A stretch of DNA of 13,544 nt. Origin: Solobacterium sp. (GTDB lineage: Bacteria > Bacillota_I > Bacilli_A > Erysipelotrichales > Erysipelotrichaceae). Made by a program: the position numbers and the translations under genes. The stretch is taken from positions 1 to 13,544 of the forward strand of contig JAEEHG010000279.1 of the NCBI GenBank assembly GCA_016280695.1, written 5' to 3'. Positions within the stretch are counted from its first letter, which is position 1. Each line of letters begins with the position of its first letter. This document shows positions 6,467 through 13,544 of this stretch, piece after piece. Below the pieces are notes generated by a model that saw nothing but the letters and a program-made list of their open reading frames with translations, ran no database searches and was not told where the DNA came from.

Positions 6467-8782
6467 TCAGTCTCTTAAAACAACTACCGTAGCCCCGGTG
6501 CCGCCTTCATTGGGCATGCCCAGCCGGAACTCTTTGACGTCCCGGTCTGCGGCCAGGGCTTTGTGTACGGCCTTGCGCAGGGCACCGCTGCCATCCCCGT
6601 GAATAATACGGAACGTGTGCAGGCGGGCAATCTTGGCCTGGTCCACATAGGCAGCCATGGTATCCATTGCTTCATCTACATGCATGCCGATCAGGTTGCA
6701 TTCCAGATGCACTGTTTCAGCCGGTGCGGAAAAGGAAACCGTCGGTTTCGGCGCGGCTGTACGGGCAATTACTTTCAGGCTCGGGCGTACCGCGTCCCGG
6801 CTGACTTTCATCTCCCGGCCGTTAAGCCGGATGGTCAGATTCTTTTTGTTTACCGCGGTTACTTCCGCCACCTGGCCGGAACTGCGCAGTTCTACCGCCT
6901 GATGGACAGTATAATCGCCATTCCCGGCCGGGGTGTCCGGTTCAATTGCCGGTTTTGCGCTGTTCTCAAGTTCGTGCCGGACGGCCAGGGCTTCGTGATA
7001 CGGCGCTGTCCGCATCGTCCGCAGCTCCTTCAGTACTTTGTCAGCCTTCTGCCTGGCTTCTTCCAGAATCTCTTCCGCTTCCCTTGAAGCTTCATCCTTC
7101 AGCTGTTCCCGGCGGTATTCCAGCTGCCGTTTTTCATGTTCAAGCTGTTTGTTTTTCTTTTCCGCATCTGCCAGCTGTGCTTCCAGTTTTTCCTGCAGCT
7201 GCTGGTTTTCGTTCAGCTGGCGTTCCAGTTTTTCCAGCAGTTCATCTTCACTTGTTTTCGCCTGGTTCTTAAGAAAACGCGCATAGCGGATGATGCCTCT
7301 GGGCAGCCCGTACTTTTCGGCTACTTCCAGGGCATTGGACTGACCGGTCAGCCCTTCCAGATAGCGGTAGGTCGGGGTCAGTTTTTCCATATCGAACTGG
7401 ACACTGGCCAGCAGGATATCCGGGTGGCGCTTGCCGTAGGTCTTCAGGCGGCCGTAGTGGGTTGTGGCCACAGTCATCGTGCCCCGGCTGCGCAGTTCAT
7501 TGAGCATGGCAATGGCCAGGCTCTCGCCTTCCCGCGGATCCGTACCGGAACCGATTTCATCCAGCAGGGCCAGACTGTTTCCGGTGGCATGTTCCGCCAC
7601 CTCAGCCAGTTTGACAATCTGGGCACTGAAACTGCTCAGCGATGAAACAACACTCTGGTCATCACCGATATCAACGAAGACATGGTCAAAATACGGGATG
7701 ACCGCTTCATCCGCTGTTACCGGCATGCCGCAGTAGGTCATCAGCACAAACAGCCCGATGATCTTCATCGAAACAGTCTTCCCGCCGGTATTCGGGCCGG
7801 TGATCAACAGCAGCCGGTGCGGGTCTGCGAGCCGATAGTCATTCGGTACAACTTTTTCCGGGTCAATCAGCGGATGCCGGGCCCGTTTGATATCAATGCA
7901 TTTTTCCTCAGTCAGAACAGCCGCGATCGCGTCCCGCTCCCTGCCCCACTGCGCCCGGGCAAAAATACTGTCAAGCAGGGCGCAGGTTTCAAGGTTCGCC
8001 ATTTCGGCTTCCGCCACGGCACTGACCTGGGCTGAACAGGCGGCCAGGATCCTCTGTACCTCTTCCTGTTCCCGGGACAGCAGCTGCTGCTTGCGGTTGT
8101 TCGCCGCCACGACGGCTGCCGGTTCAACATAGGATGCCTGGCCGGAGGCGGAATCGCCGTAGATGATGCCGCCGAACTGGTTTTTATCCGAGGCCTTGAC
8201 CAGCACCACCGCCCGGTCATTCCGGTAGGTCACAATGGAATCAACAACAGATGACGAATGCGCCGCCATGAAACGGTTCACAGCCGCCGCAATATCCGCG
8301 TCAGCAGACTGCAGCTGCCGCCGGATGCCCTTCAGTTCATCCGACGCATTGTCCTTTACTTCCCCGTATTCGTTGATGCAGCGGGACAGATACTTCTCCG
8401 TCTTTTCATGCACCGTCAGCGTCGATATGATATCGTGCAGTTCCGCATGGTCACATTCCAGGGCTTCCTCATAGTTCAGTATGCCCCGGATACCGCGGAT
8501 CAGCTCCATTTCAGCCACCAGTTCACCGGCGGTCAGCACCCTTCCCTTGGCTGCGTTTTTCAGCGAATCCGTCAGGTCGCGGATGCCGCCGAACGGCATC
8601 GGCCCGAAGCGGATCACACATTCCAGGGCTTCCTTCAGCTGCCGGTTGCGGTGCCGGATGATCAGCGGGTCATAGACCGGTTCCAGCGCTTCGATTTCCT
8701 GTATGCCAAGTGAAAAAGAACAGTATCGCTTCACCTGTTCAAGAATCACATTCAGTTCCAGACTCTGTTCTGTATTGTTCAT
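6467..8782 (-). CDS. mutS2: MutS2 ATPase / Smr-domain protein
   Basis: MutS2 is not a mismatch-repair MutS. It is linked to suppression of homologous recombination, and in Bacillus to rescue of collided ribosomes. The 771 residues show the family order: core/lever helices to about 310, then the ABC ATPase with Walker A GPNTGGKT (329-336) and Walker B LALLDEIGSGTDP (403-415). A long Gln/Glu/Lys-rich coiled coil follows at about 505-585, then a small beta (KOW-like) segment at about 620-670. The C-terminal Smr domain is at about 692-771, with HGDGSGALR (728-736). The usual Smr motif LDLRG is replaced here by CNLIG (695-699), so the Asp and Arg are missing while the HGxGxG loop is kept. The ATG overlaps the cvpA stop as ATGA. 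uvrC follows one base after its stop. Confidence 0.96.
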   Translation of the reverse strand: MNNTEQSLELNVILEQVKRYCSFSLGIQEIEALEPVYDPLIIRHRNRQLKEALECVIRFGPMPFGGIRDLTDSLKNAAKGRVLTAGELVAEMELIRGIRGILNYEEALECDHAELHDIISTLTVHEKTEKYLSRCINEYGEVKDNASDELKGIRRQLQSADADIAAAVNRFMAAHSSSVVDSIVTYRNDRAVVLVKASDKNQFGGIIYGDSASGQASYVEPAAVVAANNRKQQLLSREQEEVQRILAACSAQVSAVAEAEMANLETCALLDSIFARAQWGRERDAIAAVLTEEKCIDIKRARHPLIDPEKVVPNDYRLADPHRLLLITGPNTGGKTVSMKIIGLFVLMTYCGMPVTADEAVIPYFDHVFVDIGDDQSVVSSLSSFSAQIVKLAEVAEHATGNSLALLDEIGSGTDPREGESLAIAMLNELRSRGTMTVATTHYGRLKTYGKRHPDILLASVQFDMEKLTPTYRYLEGLTGQSNALEVAEKYGLPRGIIRYARFLKNQAKTSEDELLEKLERQLNENQQLQEKLEAQLADAEKKNKQLEHEKRQLEYRREQLKDEASREAEEILEEARQKADKVLKELRTMRTAPYHEALAVRHELENSAKPAIEPDTPAGNGDYTVHQAVELRSSGQVAEVTAVNKKNLTIRLNGREMKVSRDAVRPSLKVIARTAAPKPTVSFSAPAETVHLECNLIGMHVDEAMDTMAAYVDQAKIARLHTFRIIHGDGSGALRKAVHKALAADRDVKEFRLGMPNEGGTGATVVVLRD

Positions 8783-9462
8783 TCCTTGTCTTCTTTCGGC
8801 AGCGGCAGCTGCATATGTTCCTGGAGTTCAAACCCCTGCTCCTGCAGCCACTGCTCAATTGCCTGCTTGTCATCATCGCTGATATTCTGCGATGTCATGT
8901 AGATCTGATTGACGATGTCCGTCGTGCTGACCGGCAGATTCTGCTCCTTCAGTGTACCGGTGACAGCCGTGCGGATCATGCCGAGGGCTGTATGCCTGAC
9001 ATAGTATTCCCCGTTGGAAAACAGTGACGTATTCATAACTGTACAGATGATGAAGATCCATACGGTTGCCGTGATCACACCCAGGCCGCCGCCAAGGATC
9101 GAGCTGATCTGCTTGAGCACCGGCAGTTCATGGATTTTCCTGGCCAGCCGGTCAATGATCGTAAACAGCAGACGGAATACCAGGAACAGGATCAGGAACC
9201 AGACAGCCTCGTTGGCGTATCCGGCCACCATATCGGCAATCATGGTATCCTGCAGGGGCAGCCATTCCCGCGGCACAATATGGATATAAGATGCCAGCAG
9301 GACATAATAGCGGACCGCCAGGAAACCGGAAATCAGCAGGCCCGCAACGGCTATAATCTGCCGCAGAAAGCCGCGCCGGCTTCCCATGACCAGGAAAAGC
9401 AGATAAAAAGCCGCTACAGCAATATTGATATAAAGCGAAAATCCAGAGGGTATCGTAATCAT
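8779..9462 (-). CDS. CvpA family membrane protein
   Basis: A 227-residue integral membrane protein with about four transmembrane helices (roughly 10-27, 34-60, 85-105 and 122-145) and a soluble acidic C-terminus. The pattern fits CvpA (colicin V production) proteins: GxxRGFxRQ after helix 1 (27-35), a glycine-rich last helix, and the gene neighbourhood. B. subtilis has a CvpA-type gene (yshB) between zapA and polX, upstream of mutS2. The molecular role is not well settled; links to envelope stress and secretion are reported for the family. The frame extends upstream to 9531, but that start would run into the divergent rnhC start. The ATG at 9462, with GGAG eight bases upstream, is better. A good promoter lies just upstream, making this the first gene of the cvpA-mutS2-uvrC-vanY operon. 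It is joined to mutS2 by an ATGA overlap. Confidence 0.87.
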   Translation of the reverse strand: MITIPSGFSLYINIAVAAFYLLFLVMGSRRGFLRQIIAVAGLLISGFLAVRYYVLLASYIHIVPREWLPLQDTMIADMVAGYANEAVWFLILFLVFRLLFTIIDRLARKIHELPVLKQISSILGGGLGVITATVWIFIICTVMNTSLFSNGEYYVRHTALGMIRTAVTGTLKEQNLPVSTTDIVNQIYMTSQNISDDDKQAIEQWLQEQGFELQEHMQLPLPKEDKE

Positions 9463-9479
9463 GTTCAATCTCCGTATCA

Positions 9480-9508
9480 AATATACCCAAATCACCATGA
9501 ATAGGCAA
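9480..9508 (-). promoter_or_regulatory. Promoter of the cvpA-mutS2-uvrC-vanY operon
   Basis: On the minus strand TTGCCT (9503-9508), a 17-base spacer and TATATT (9480-9485) form a sigma-A type promoter just upstream of the GGAG ribosome site and the ATG at 9462. It lies in the 67-base divergent gap with rnhC. On the plus strand that gap also holds TATGAT (9513-9518), a possible -10 for rnhC, but without a matching -35. Confidence 0.6.
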
Positions 9509-9529
9509 ATCGTATGATAAAATACCCTC

Positions 9530-10387
9530 ATGGCAAATCAGACCATCACCCTTACCCTGTCCGCGGAAGAAAGCAGCCGCCTGCTGGCCGCCTGGCAGGA
9601 ATTCAAAACCAAAAAAACACCGCCGTATGCCCTTTTTCAGCTGCGGCCGGAAAACTGTGTCATTACCTGCTATACATCCGGGAAAACCGTGTTTCAGGGT
9701 CCGGACGCGCATATCTATGCCGCCCCGTTTCAGCTGGCTGACATGATCCTGCCGCAGGCCGGCAGCGACGAGGTCGGCACCGGTGATTACTTCGGCCCGG
9801 TCTGCGTCTGTGCAGCTGTCATTACCGAAAACGACCGGCAGTTGCTGCGGGACTGCATGGTGCAGGATTCCAAGTCGCTGACCGACAGGCAGATCCGGGC
9901 CGCTGCCCCGCTTCTGCGTGAGCATCTGCAGCACAGCCTGCTGGTTGTCATGCCGGACAAATACAATGAAGTCCATGCCCGTTACAATATGAATGCCGTC
10001 AAGGCCATGCTGCATAACCAGGCCTATGTCAACCTGGCAAAAAAAACGCCGCTGCCCGCCTTCCGCGTGATTGACCAGTTTACACCGGAAACGAGTTACT
10101 ACCGTTATCTGCGCACCGCGCCGGAAGTTGTCCGGGGTATTCATTTTGAAACCAGGGCAGAGGATAAATATCCGGCCGTCGGCGCGGCCAGCATGATTGC
10201 CCGACTGGCGTTTCTTGAGGCCATGGACAAAATGGAAGCGCACTATGAAATGAAATTTCAAAAAGGCGCCGGCAGTCTTGTGGACGCCTGCGCCCGTGAA
10301 TTTGCTGATCGCTACGGCTTCGAGCGGCTTCATGAAGTTGCCAAGCTGCACTTCAAGAATACCGGGAAGCTGCAGGAACCACGCTGA
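9530..10387 (+). CDS. rnhC: Ribonuclease HIII
   Basis: RNase HIII cleaves the RNA strand of RNA-DNA hybrids and is involved in R-loop removal in Gram-positive bacteria. The 285-residue protein has the short N-terminal substrate-binding domain (about 1-70) followed by the RNase H fold. Motifs are GSDEVGTGDYFGP (78-90), QDSKSLTD (112-119), VIDQF (180-184) and HFETRAEDKYPAVGAASMIAR (205-225). The predicted acidic catalytic set is Asp80, Glu81, Asp182 and Asp212; its spacing matches that of characterised RNase HIII enzymes. GSDEVGTGDYFGP rather than DE(A)GRG separates it from RNase HII. The ATG at 9530 has no clear Shine-Dalgarno sequence. A -10-like TATGAT sits 11 bases upstream, so the message may be nearly leaderless. 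It is transcribed divergently from cvpA, and its TGA directly abuts the stop of the convergent dCMP deaminase gene. Confidence 0.96.
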   Translation: MANQTITLTLSAEESSRLLAAWQEFKTKKTPPYALFQLRPENCVITCYTSGKTVFQGPDAHIYAAPFQLADMILPQAGSDEVGTGDYFGPVCVCAAVITENDRQLLRDCMVQDSKSLTDRQIRAAAPLLREHLQHSLLVVMPDKYNEVHARYNMNAVKAMLHNQAYVNLAKKTPLPAFRVIDQFTPETSYYRYLRTAPEVVRGIHFETRAEDKYPAVGAASMIARLAFLEAMDKMEAHYEMKFQKGAGSLVDACAREFADRYGFERLHEVAKLHFKNTGKLQEPR

Positions 10388-10882
10388 TTATTCGGCTGTA
10401 TTCGGAATTTTCCTGACCGTCAGTTCAACCGTATTCTCCAGTCTGACCAATTCCACCCCGGCCGCCCGCAGCATGCGCTTGCTGGCCATGGTTGTCTCCG
10501 TATCCGCATACTTGTCGGATTCGTAGACAATTTTTTTAATGCCCGACTGAATGATTGCCTTGGCGCATTCATTGCACGGGAACAGCGAAACATAGATAGT
10601 GCACCCGGCGACCGGCCGCGGGCTGTTGAGGATGGCGTTCAGTTCCGCATGCACAACAAAGGCATACTTGGATACCAGCACGCCGCCTTCTCTTTCCCAC
10701 GGAAATTCATCATCACTGCACCCCTTCGGAAACCCGTTGTATCCGACCGAGACAACCCGCTTGTTCTCATCCACAATAGCAGCTCCAACCTGCGTATTCG
10801 GGTCCTTCGAGCGCAGTGCGGACAAATGGGCAAGGCCCATGAAATACTCATCCCAGCTGAGTGTATCCTGACGTTTCGGCAT
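10388..10882 (-). CDS. comEB: Deoxycytidylate (dCMP) deaminase, ComEB type
   Basis: A zinc-dependent cytosolic enzyme that converts dCMP to dUMP, feeding thymidylate synthesis. The 164-residue protein has the cytidine deaminase fold. HAE (78-80) provides the zinc ligand His78 and the proton shuttle Glu80, and PCNEC (102-106) provides ligands Cys103 and Cys106. The segment DPNTQVGAAIVDENKRVVSVGYNGFPKGCSDDE is typical of dCMP deaminases rather than tRNA adenosine deaminases. In Bacillus the gene (comEB) sits next to competence genes but is not needed for competence; no comEA or comEC is seen here. The start has a strong GGAGG ribosome site. The ATG shares one base with the stop codon of the rhomboid gene (TAATG), so it is the last gene of the lspA operon. 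No terminator is visible, as the convergent rnhC stop adjoins directly. Confidence 0.93.
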   Translation of the reverse strand: MPKRQDTLSWDEYFMGLAHLSALRSKDPNTQVGAAIVDENKRVVSVGYNGFPKGCSDDEFPWEREGGVLVSKYAFVVHAELNAILNSPRPVAGCTIYVSLFPCNECAKAIIQSGIKKIVYESDKYADTETTMASKRMLRAAGVELVRLENTVELTVRKIPNTAE

Positions 10883-11694
10883 TATGAATCCTCCTTCACC
10901 ATGGCTTCAATATATCCTTCCGTACCGTACAGCTGATCCAGCCGCACGGCCATATTTTCACTGTGTGCATTCAGGCCAAGTCTTGCTTCTTCCTTCAGCA
11001 GCGCAAGATCCGAGCCGATATAGCGTTCATTCTGACGGATTGTAAAACTGCCGCGGCCCAGCCAGACCATCGCGCCCAGCAGGATCACCAGGGCCAGCGA
11101 GCAGTTGGTCTTCAGGCTTGTGCCTTTGCCCGGCTTCAGGATGATCCCGAGCAGCGCCCCGGTAACAAAACCGCCGATGTGGGCCAGATAGGCAATATTC
11201 GGCATGAAGTTGATCATCAGGTTGACCAGCAGCATCTCTGTGATCATGTTCCGGAAAGCCGGAATCCGCCAGCCCCCGGCCTGCACCACCAGCATGATGA
11301 ACGCCGCCATCAGCCCGTAAAGGCCGCCGGAGAGCCCGACGACGATCGTATTGCCGCCGCGGATCAGCTGGAACAGCGAACCCCCGGCAATCGATCCAAT
11401 CAGGATCAGGAAATACCGCAGACGCCCGTATTCCCGTTCCAGCAGCGGGCCGGTGTTGCTGAAGGAAAACAGGTTCATCAGCAGATGCCAGACACTGACA
11501 TGCACCAGACCGACCGACACCAGCCGCCACCATTCCCCGGCCAGTATAAACGGCTTGTAATACGCGCCGAAAAAGATCGCCTGCTCAATCCGGGAAAGGC
11601 GCAGCGGTGCAAGATGGATCAGGCCGAACACCAGCAGGCACAGCAGCGTGATGATCATTGTGACTTTCGCTTCCTTAAGCCGGTTCAGATTCAT
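10882..11694 (-). CDS. Rhomboid family intramembrane serine protease
   Basis: Rhomboids cleave transmembrane substrates within the bilayer. The 270-residue protein has about six to seven predicted helices (near 11-28, 60-78, 95-111, 121-138, 150-166, 170-187 and 198-213) and a soluble C-terminal tail of about 55 residues. Catalytic features are present: GLSGGLYG (120-127, nucleophile Ser122) and AHIGGF (171-176, His172). The HxxxN-type segment HVSVWHLLMN (65-74) precedes them. Activity is therefore plausible. The tail ends in short helices rich in Glu, Leu and Arg with no TPR units, unlike the longer GluP of Bacillus. The ATG overlaps the rluD-family stop as ATGA and has a GGGGG-type ribosome site; the dCMP deaminase gene follows with a TAATG overlap. 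Natural substrates cannot be inferred from the sequence. Confidence 0.93.
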   Translation of the reverse strand: MNLNRLKEAKVTMIITLLCLLVFGLIHLAPLRLSRIEQAIFFGAYYKPFILAGEWWRLVSVGLVHVSVWHLLMNLFSFSNTGPLLEREYGRLRYFLILIGSIAGGSLFQLIRGGNTIVVGLSGGLYGLMAAFIMLVVQAGGWRIPAFRNMITEMLLVNLMINFMPNIAYLAHIGGFVTGALLGIILKPGKGTSLKTNCSLALVILLGAMVWLGRGSFTIRQNERYIGSDLALLKEEARLGLNAHSENMAVRLDQLYGTEGYIEAMVKEDS

Positions 11695-12602
11695 ACTTCC
11701 CCCTGACGCAGACGTTCGAGCAGTTCTTTGAAATAAGCCGGCAGCGGGGCCGTAAAGGTCATCTCTTTACCGGTGCGGGGATGCACAAACGTAAGCTGAA
11801 AGGCATGCAGCACCTGACCCTGTGTATCCATGATCCGGCATGGCCGGCCGTATTTTTCATCCCCCATGACAGGATGTCCGATGTATTTCATATGCACACG
11901 GATTTGGTGTGTCCGGCCGGTTTCCAGCCGGCACTGCACCAAAGTCGCGCCGCGGAAGCGCTCAACCACATGGAAATGCGTCCTTGCTTCCCGGCTGTTT
12001 TTCGGGGTGACAGTCATCCGCTGGCGGTCTTTGGGATCGCGCCCGATCGGCGCATCGATCAGGCCGTCATCATGATCAAGCTTGCCAACAACCACGGCCA
12101 GATACTCCCGATGGCAGGTTTTGTTCTCCAGTTGGGCCGCGATTGCCTCATGGGCAAAATCATTCTTGCAGGCGACGATGCAGCCGGTTGTGTCCTTGTC
12201 AATGCGGTGGACAATGCCTGGCCGCAGTTCGCCGTTGATGCCGCTGAGATCCTGACAGTGATACAGCAAAGCGTTTACCAGTGTCCCGCTGTACGCCCCC
12301 GGGGCCGGATGCACGACCATGCCCTTTGGCTTGTTGATGACAATAACATCACTGTCTTCATACAGAATATCAAGCGGGATATTCTCAGGTTTCATTTCCA
12401 CCGGCACCGCTTCGGGAACCAGAACCTCAATCTGATCACCGGTCTCAGTCTTGTAGCTGCTCTTTACAGGTTTGCCGTTGACGGTAACATTACCCTCTTC
12501 AATCAGCATCTGCAGCCGTGATCTGGAAAGATCCGTACAGGTACTCAGGTACCGGTCGAGCCGGATCCCCGTTTCTTCCGCCGTCAGTACCAGCCGGTTC
12601 AT
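11691..12602 (-). CDS. RluA/RluD family RNA pseudouridine synthase (YlyB type)
   Basis: Converts specific uridines to pseudouridine, most probably in 23S rRNA; the exact sites cannot be read from the sequence. The 303-residue protein starts with an S4 RNA-binding domain (about 13-72, RLDRYLS...SRSRLQMLIEEGNVTVNG). The catalytic domain follows, with VINKPKGMVVHPAPG (88-102) and HRIDKDTTG (132-140). Asp135 is the catalytic aspartate. LETGRTHQIRVHMKYIGHPVMGDEKYG is the usual family signature. The length matches RluD and B. subtilis YlyB. Position directly after lspA is a conserved Gram-positive arrangement. The ATG overlaps the lspA stop as ATGA, so translation is probably coupled. Confidence 0.95.
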   Translation of the reverse strand: MNRLVLTAEETGIRLDRYLSTCTDLSRSRLQMLIEEGNVTVNGKPVKSSYKTETGDQIEVLVPEAVPVEMKPENIPLDILYEDSDVIVINKPKGMVVHPAPGAYSGTLVNALLYHCQDLSGINGELRPGIVHRIDKDTTGCIVACKNDFAHEAIAAQLENKTCHREYLAVVVGKLDHDDGLIDAPIGRDPKDRQRMTVTPKNSREARTHFHVVERFRGATLVQCRLETGRTHQIRVHMKYIGHPVMGDEKYGRPCRIMDTQGQVLHAFQLTFVHPRTGKEMTFTAPLPAYFKELLERLRQGEV

Positions 12603-13057
12603 GCCTTCTTCTCCTTATCCGGCAGCAGCATCTCCAGAAACATCAGGCCGACCCCGATACAGAGGGCCATATCAGCCACATTGAAGACCGGGAAATCATA
12701 GCCGAAGATATAGAAATCAAGGAAATCCCGGACGGCTCCGATCATCAGCCGGTCATACAGGTTGCCGGCCGCCCCGCCGATCATCAGGCACAGGGCCGTG
12801 CGGTACAGTTTTGTCTGATCCTTGCCTTTCAACAGCACATACAGCAGGCCGCCGATCACAACCGCCGCCAGCAGGCTTAAAAACGCCTGATGCCCGCTGA
12901 ACATGCTCCAGGCTGCCCCGGTATTCCTGACATATGTCAGGTAAAAGAAATCCTTTATGATTTCAATTTTTCCATGCAGGGCCGGATGCAGCTGTATCCA
13001 GTATTTGGTCAGCTGGTCCAGAACCATTACTGCGATGATGATGAACCATTCCATCAT
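12599..13057 (-). CDS. lspA: Lipoprotein signal peptidase (signal peptidase II)
   Basis: An inner-membrane aspartyl protease that removes the signal peptide from diacylglyceryl-modified prolipoproteins. The 152-residue protein has the four-helix layout of the family. The conserved residues are all present: DQLTK at 14-18 (Asp14), VRNTGAAWSMF (43-53), GNLYDRL (98-104, catalytic Asp102) and FPVFNVADMAL (122-132, catalytic Asp129). Positions 14, 102 and 129 match the essential aspartates reported for the B. subtilis enzyme. Two adjacent ATGs are possible starts (13057 or 13054). The first overlaps the preceding ABC transporter stop as ATGA and follows GAGG closely; the second has better ribosome-site spacing. 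The C-terminus is short and lysine-rich. rluD follows with another ATGA overlap. Confidence 0.96.
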   Translation of the reverse strand: MMEWFIIIAVMVLDQLTKYWIQLHPALHGKIEIIKDFFYLTYVRNTGAAWSMFSGHQAFLSLLAAVVIGGLLYVLLKGKDQTKLYRTALCLMIGGAAGNLYDRLMIGAVRDFLDFYIFGYDFPVFNVADMALCIGVGLMFLEMLLPDKEKKA

Positions 13058-13544
13058 TCTTCCTCGTCATTTCTCTTATATGTGCGGGCGGTGCCGAGTA
13101 TCCGGGTCGTTGCCTCCTCGTTGAACTGGCTGACATAGAGATTATAATAATCCCCCTTCAGAGCCATCAGTTCCTGATGTGTACCCTGTTCGGTAATCCG
13201 GCCCTTGCTGATTACCAATATCTTATCGGCATTCACGATGGTTGACAATCTGTGGGCTACGATAAAGCTGGTGCGGCCCTTCATGACCGTGTCTACAGCT
13301 TCCTGGATAATCTGTTCCGTTTCCGTATCGACCGAAGAAGTCGCTTCATCCAGGATAAACAGGCCGGGATCGGCAATGACTGCCCGGGCAAAACTGATGA
13401 GCTGCTTCTGCCCGGTTGACAGACGGCCGCCGCCTTCACCCACTTCGGTGTCATAGCCCTTATCCAGCTGCCGGATAAACGCATCCGCGTTGACCAGCCG
13501 GCAGGCTTCTTCAATTTCTTCATCGGTTGCGTCCAGACGGCCGA
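13054..13544 (-). CDS. ABC exporter, ATP-binding C-terminal part (cut by window edge)
   Basis: The frame is open from the window edge to the TGA at 13054-13056 and gives the last 162 residues of an ABC transporter nucleotide-binding domain. It begins at GRLDATDEEIEEAC, between the Q-loop and the signature motif. Then come the ABC signature LSTGQKQ, Walker B LFILDEATSSVD, the H-loop VAHRLSTI, and a tail of about 45 residues after ISKGRITEQGTH. The Walker A motif and any membrane domain lie outside the window. The sequence style (DAFIRQLDKGYDTEVGEGGGRLSTGQ) is that of fused permease-ATPase exporters of the MsbA/BmrCD/LmrCD type, often encoded as heterodimer pairs. That it is a fused exporter is inferred. 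Its stop overlaps the lspA start. The substrate cannot be predicted. Confidence 0.93.
   Translation of the reverse strand, partial: GRLDATDEEIEEACRLVNADAFIRQLDKGYDTEVGEGGGRLSTGQKQLISFARAVIADPGLFILDEATSSVDTETEQIIQEAVDTVMKGRTSFIVAHRLSTIVNADKILVISKGRITEQGTHQELMALKGDYYNLYVSQFNEEATTRILGTARTYKRNDEEE

Noticed and set aside
7038..7286. Ser-rich 82-codon plus-strand frame within mutS2
   Set aside because: It is the complement of the Gln/Glu/Lys-rich coiled-coil segment of MutS2, so the low-complexity look is expected.
9463..9531. 23-residue extension of CvpA
   Set aside because: It would cross the promoter and overlap the divergent rnhC start codon. The ATG at 9462 has GGAG at good spacing.
9152..10351. 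A 399-codon minus-strand frame covering rnhC and part of cvpA
   Set aside because: It is antisense to a clear RNase HIII and overlaps cvpA in another frame. Its translation shows no family features.
1..13544. CRISPR array, insertion sequence, prophage or toxin-antitoxin pair
   Set aside because: I saw no regularly spaced direct repeats, transposase or phage genes, terminal inverted repeats, or small paired ORFs of toxin-antitoxin type.

Overview
This 13.5 kb window is ordinary chromosome from a Gram-positive bacterium (Firmicutes/Bacillota). Every long reading frame on the coding strand belongs to a recognisable family, GC content by eye is a little above 50 percent, and genes are packed tightly with many stop/start overlaps. 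The DUF3196-like gene and CIRCE control of a tig-lon pair suggest Erysipelotrichia, or a relative near the Mollicutes branch. That placement is inference only. Nothing points to a mobile element, phage, CRISPR array or integrated island.

Region 1 (1-3287, minus strand): a proteostasis block. Reading along the minus strand, it runs tRNA-Arg(UCU) with its own extended -10 promoter, an intrinsic terminator, a DUF3196-like gene, a promoter flanked by two CIRCE operators (HrcA sites), trigger factor (tig), a hairpin, and the 5' part of lon. One CIRCE covers the -35 box and the other covers the predicted transcription start. This implies that the ribosome-associated chaperone and the Lon protease are derepressed together on heat shock.

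Region 2 (3288-3687, plus strand): one small membrane/coiled-coil protein of unknown function, with a clear terminator that overlaps its stop codon.

Region 3 (3684-9462, minus strand): an apparent operon cvpA - mutS2 - uvrC - vanY-like D,D-carboxypeptidase, with spacings of a 4-base overlap, 1 base and 13 bases. It combines DNA recombination and repair or ribosome quality control (MutS2), nucleotide excision repair (UvrC), and two envelope proteins. The divergent rnhC (RNase HIII, plus strand, 9530-10387) beside cvpA matches the conserved rnhC / zapA-cvpA-polX-mutS2 neighbourhood of bacilli, but zapA and polX are absent here.

Region 4 (10388-13544, minus strand): a fully overlapping gene string: ABC exporter (3' end only) - lspA - rluD family pseudouridine synthase - rhomboid protease - dCMP deaminase. 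All four junctions overlap by 1 to 4 bases, so translational coupling is likely. The dCMP deaminase stop codon directly abuts the convergent rnhC stop codon.

I found no convincing undescribed multi-gene system. The most informative signals are the double-CIRCE promoter of tig, the hairpin between tig and lon, and the unknown DUF3196-like and small membrane proteins.
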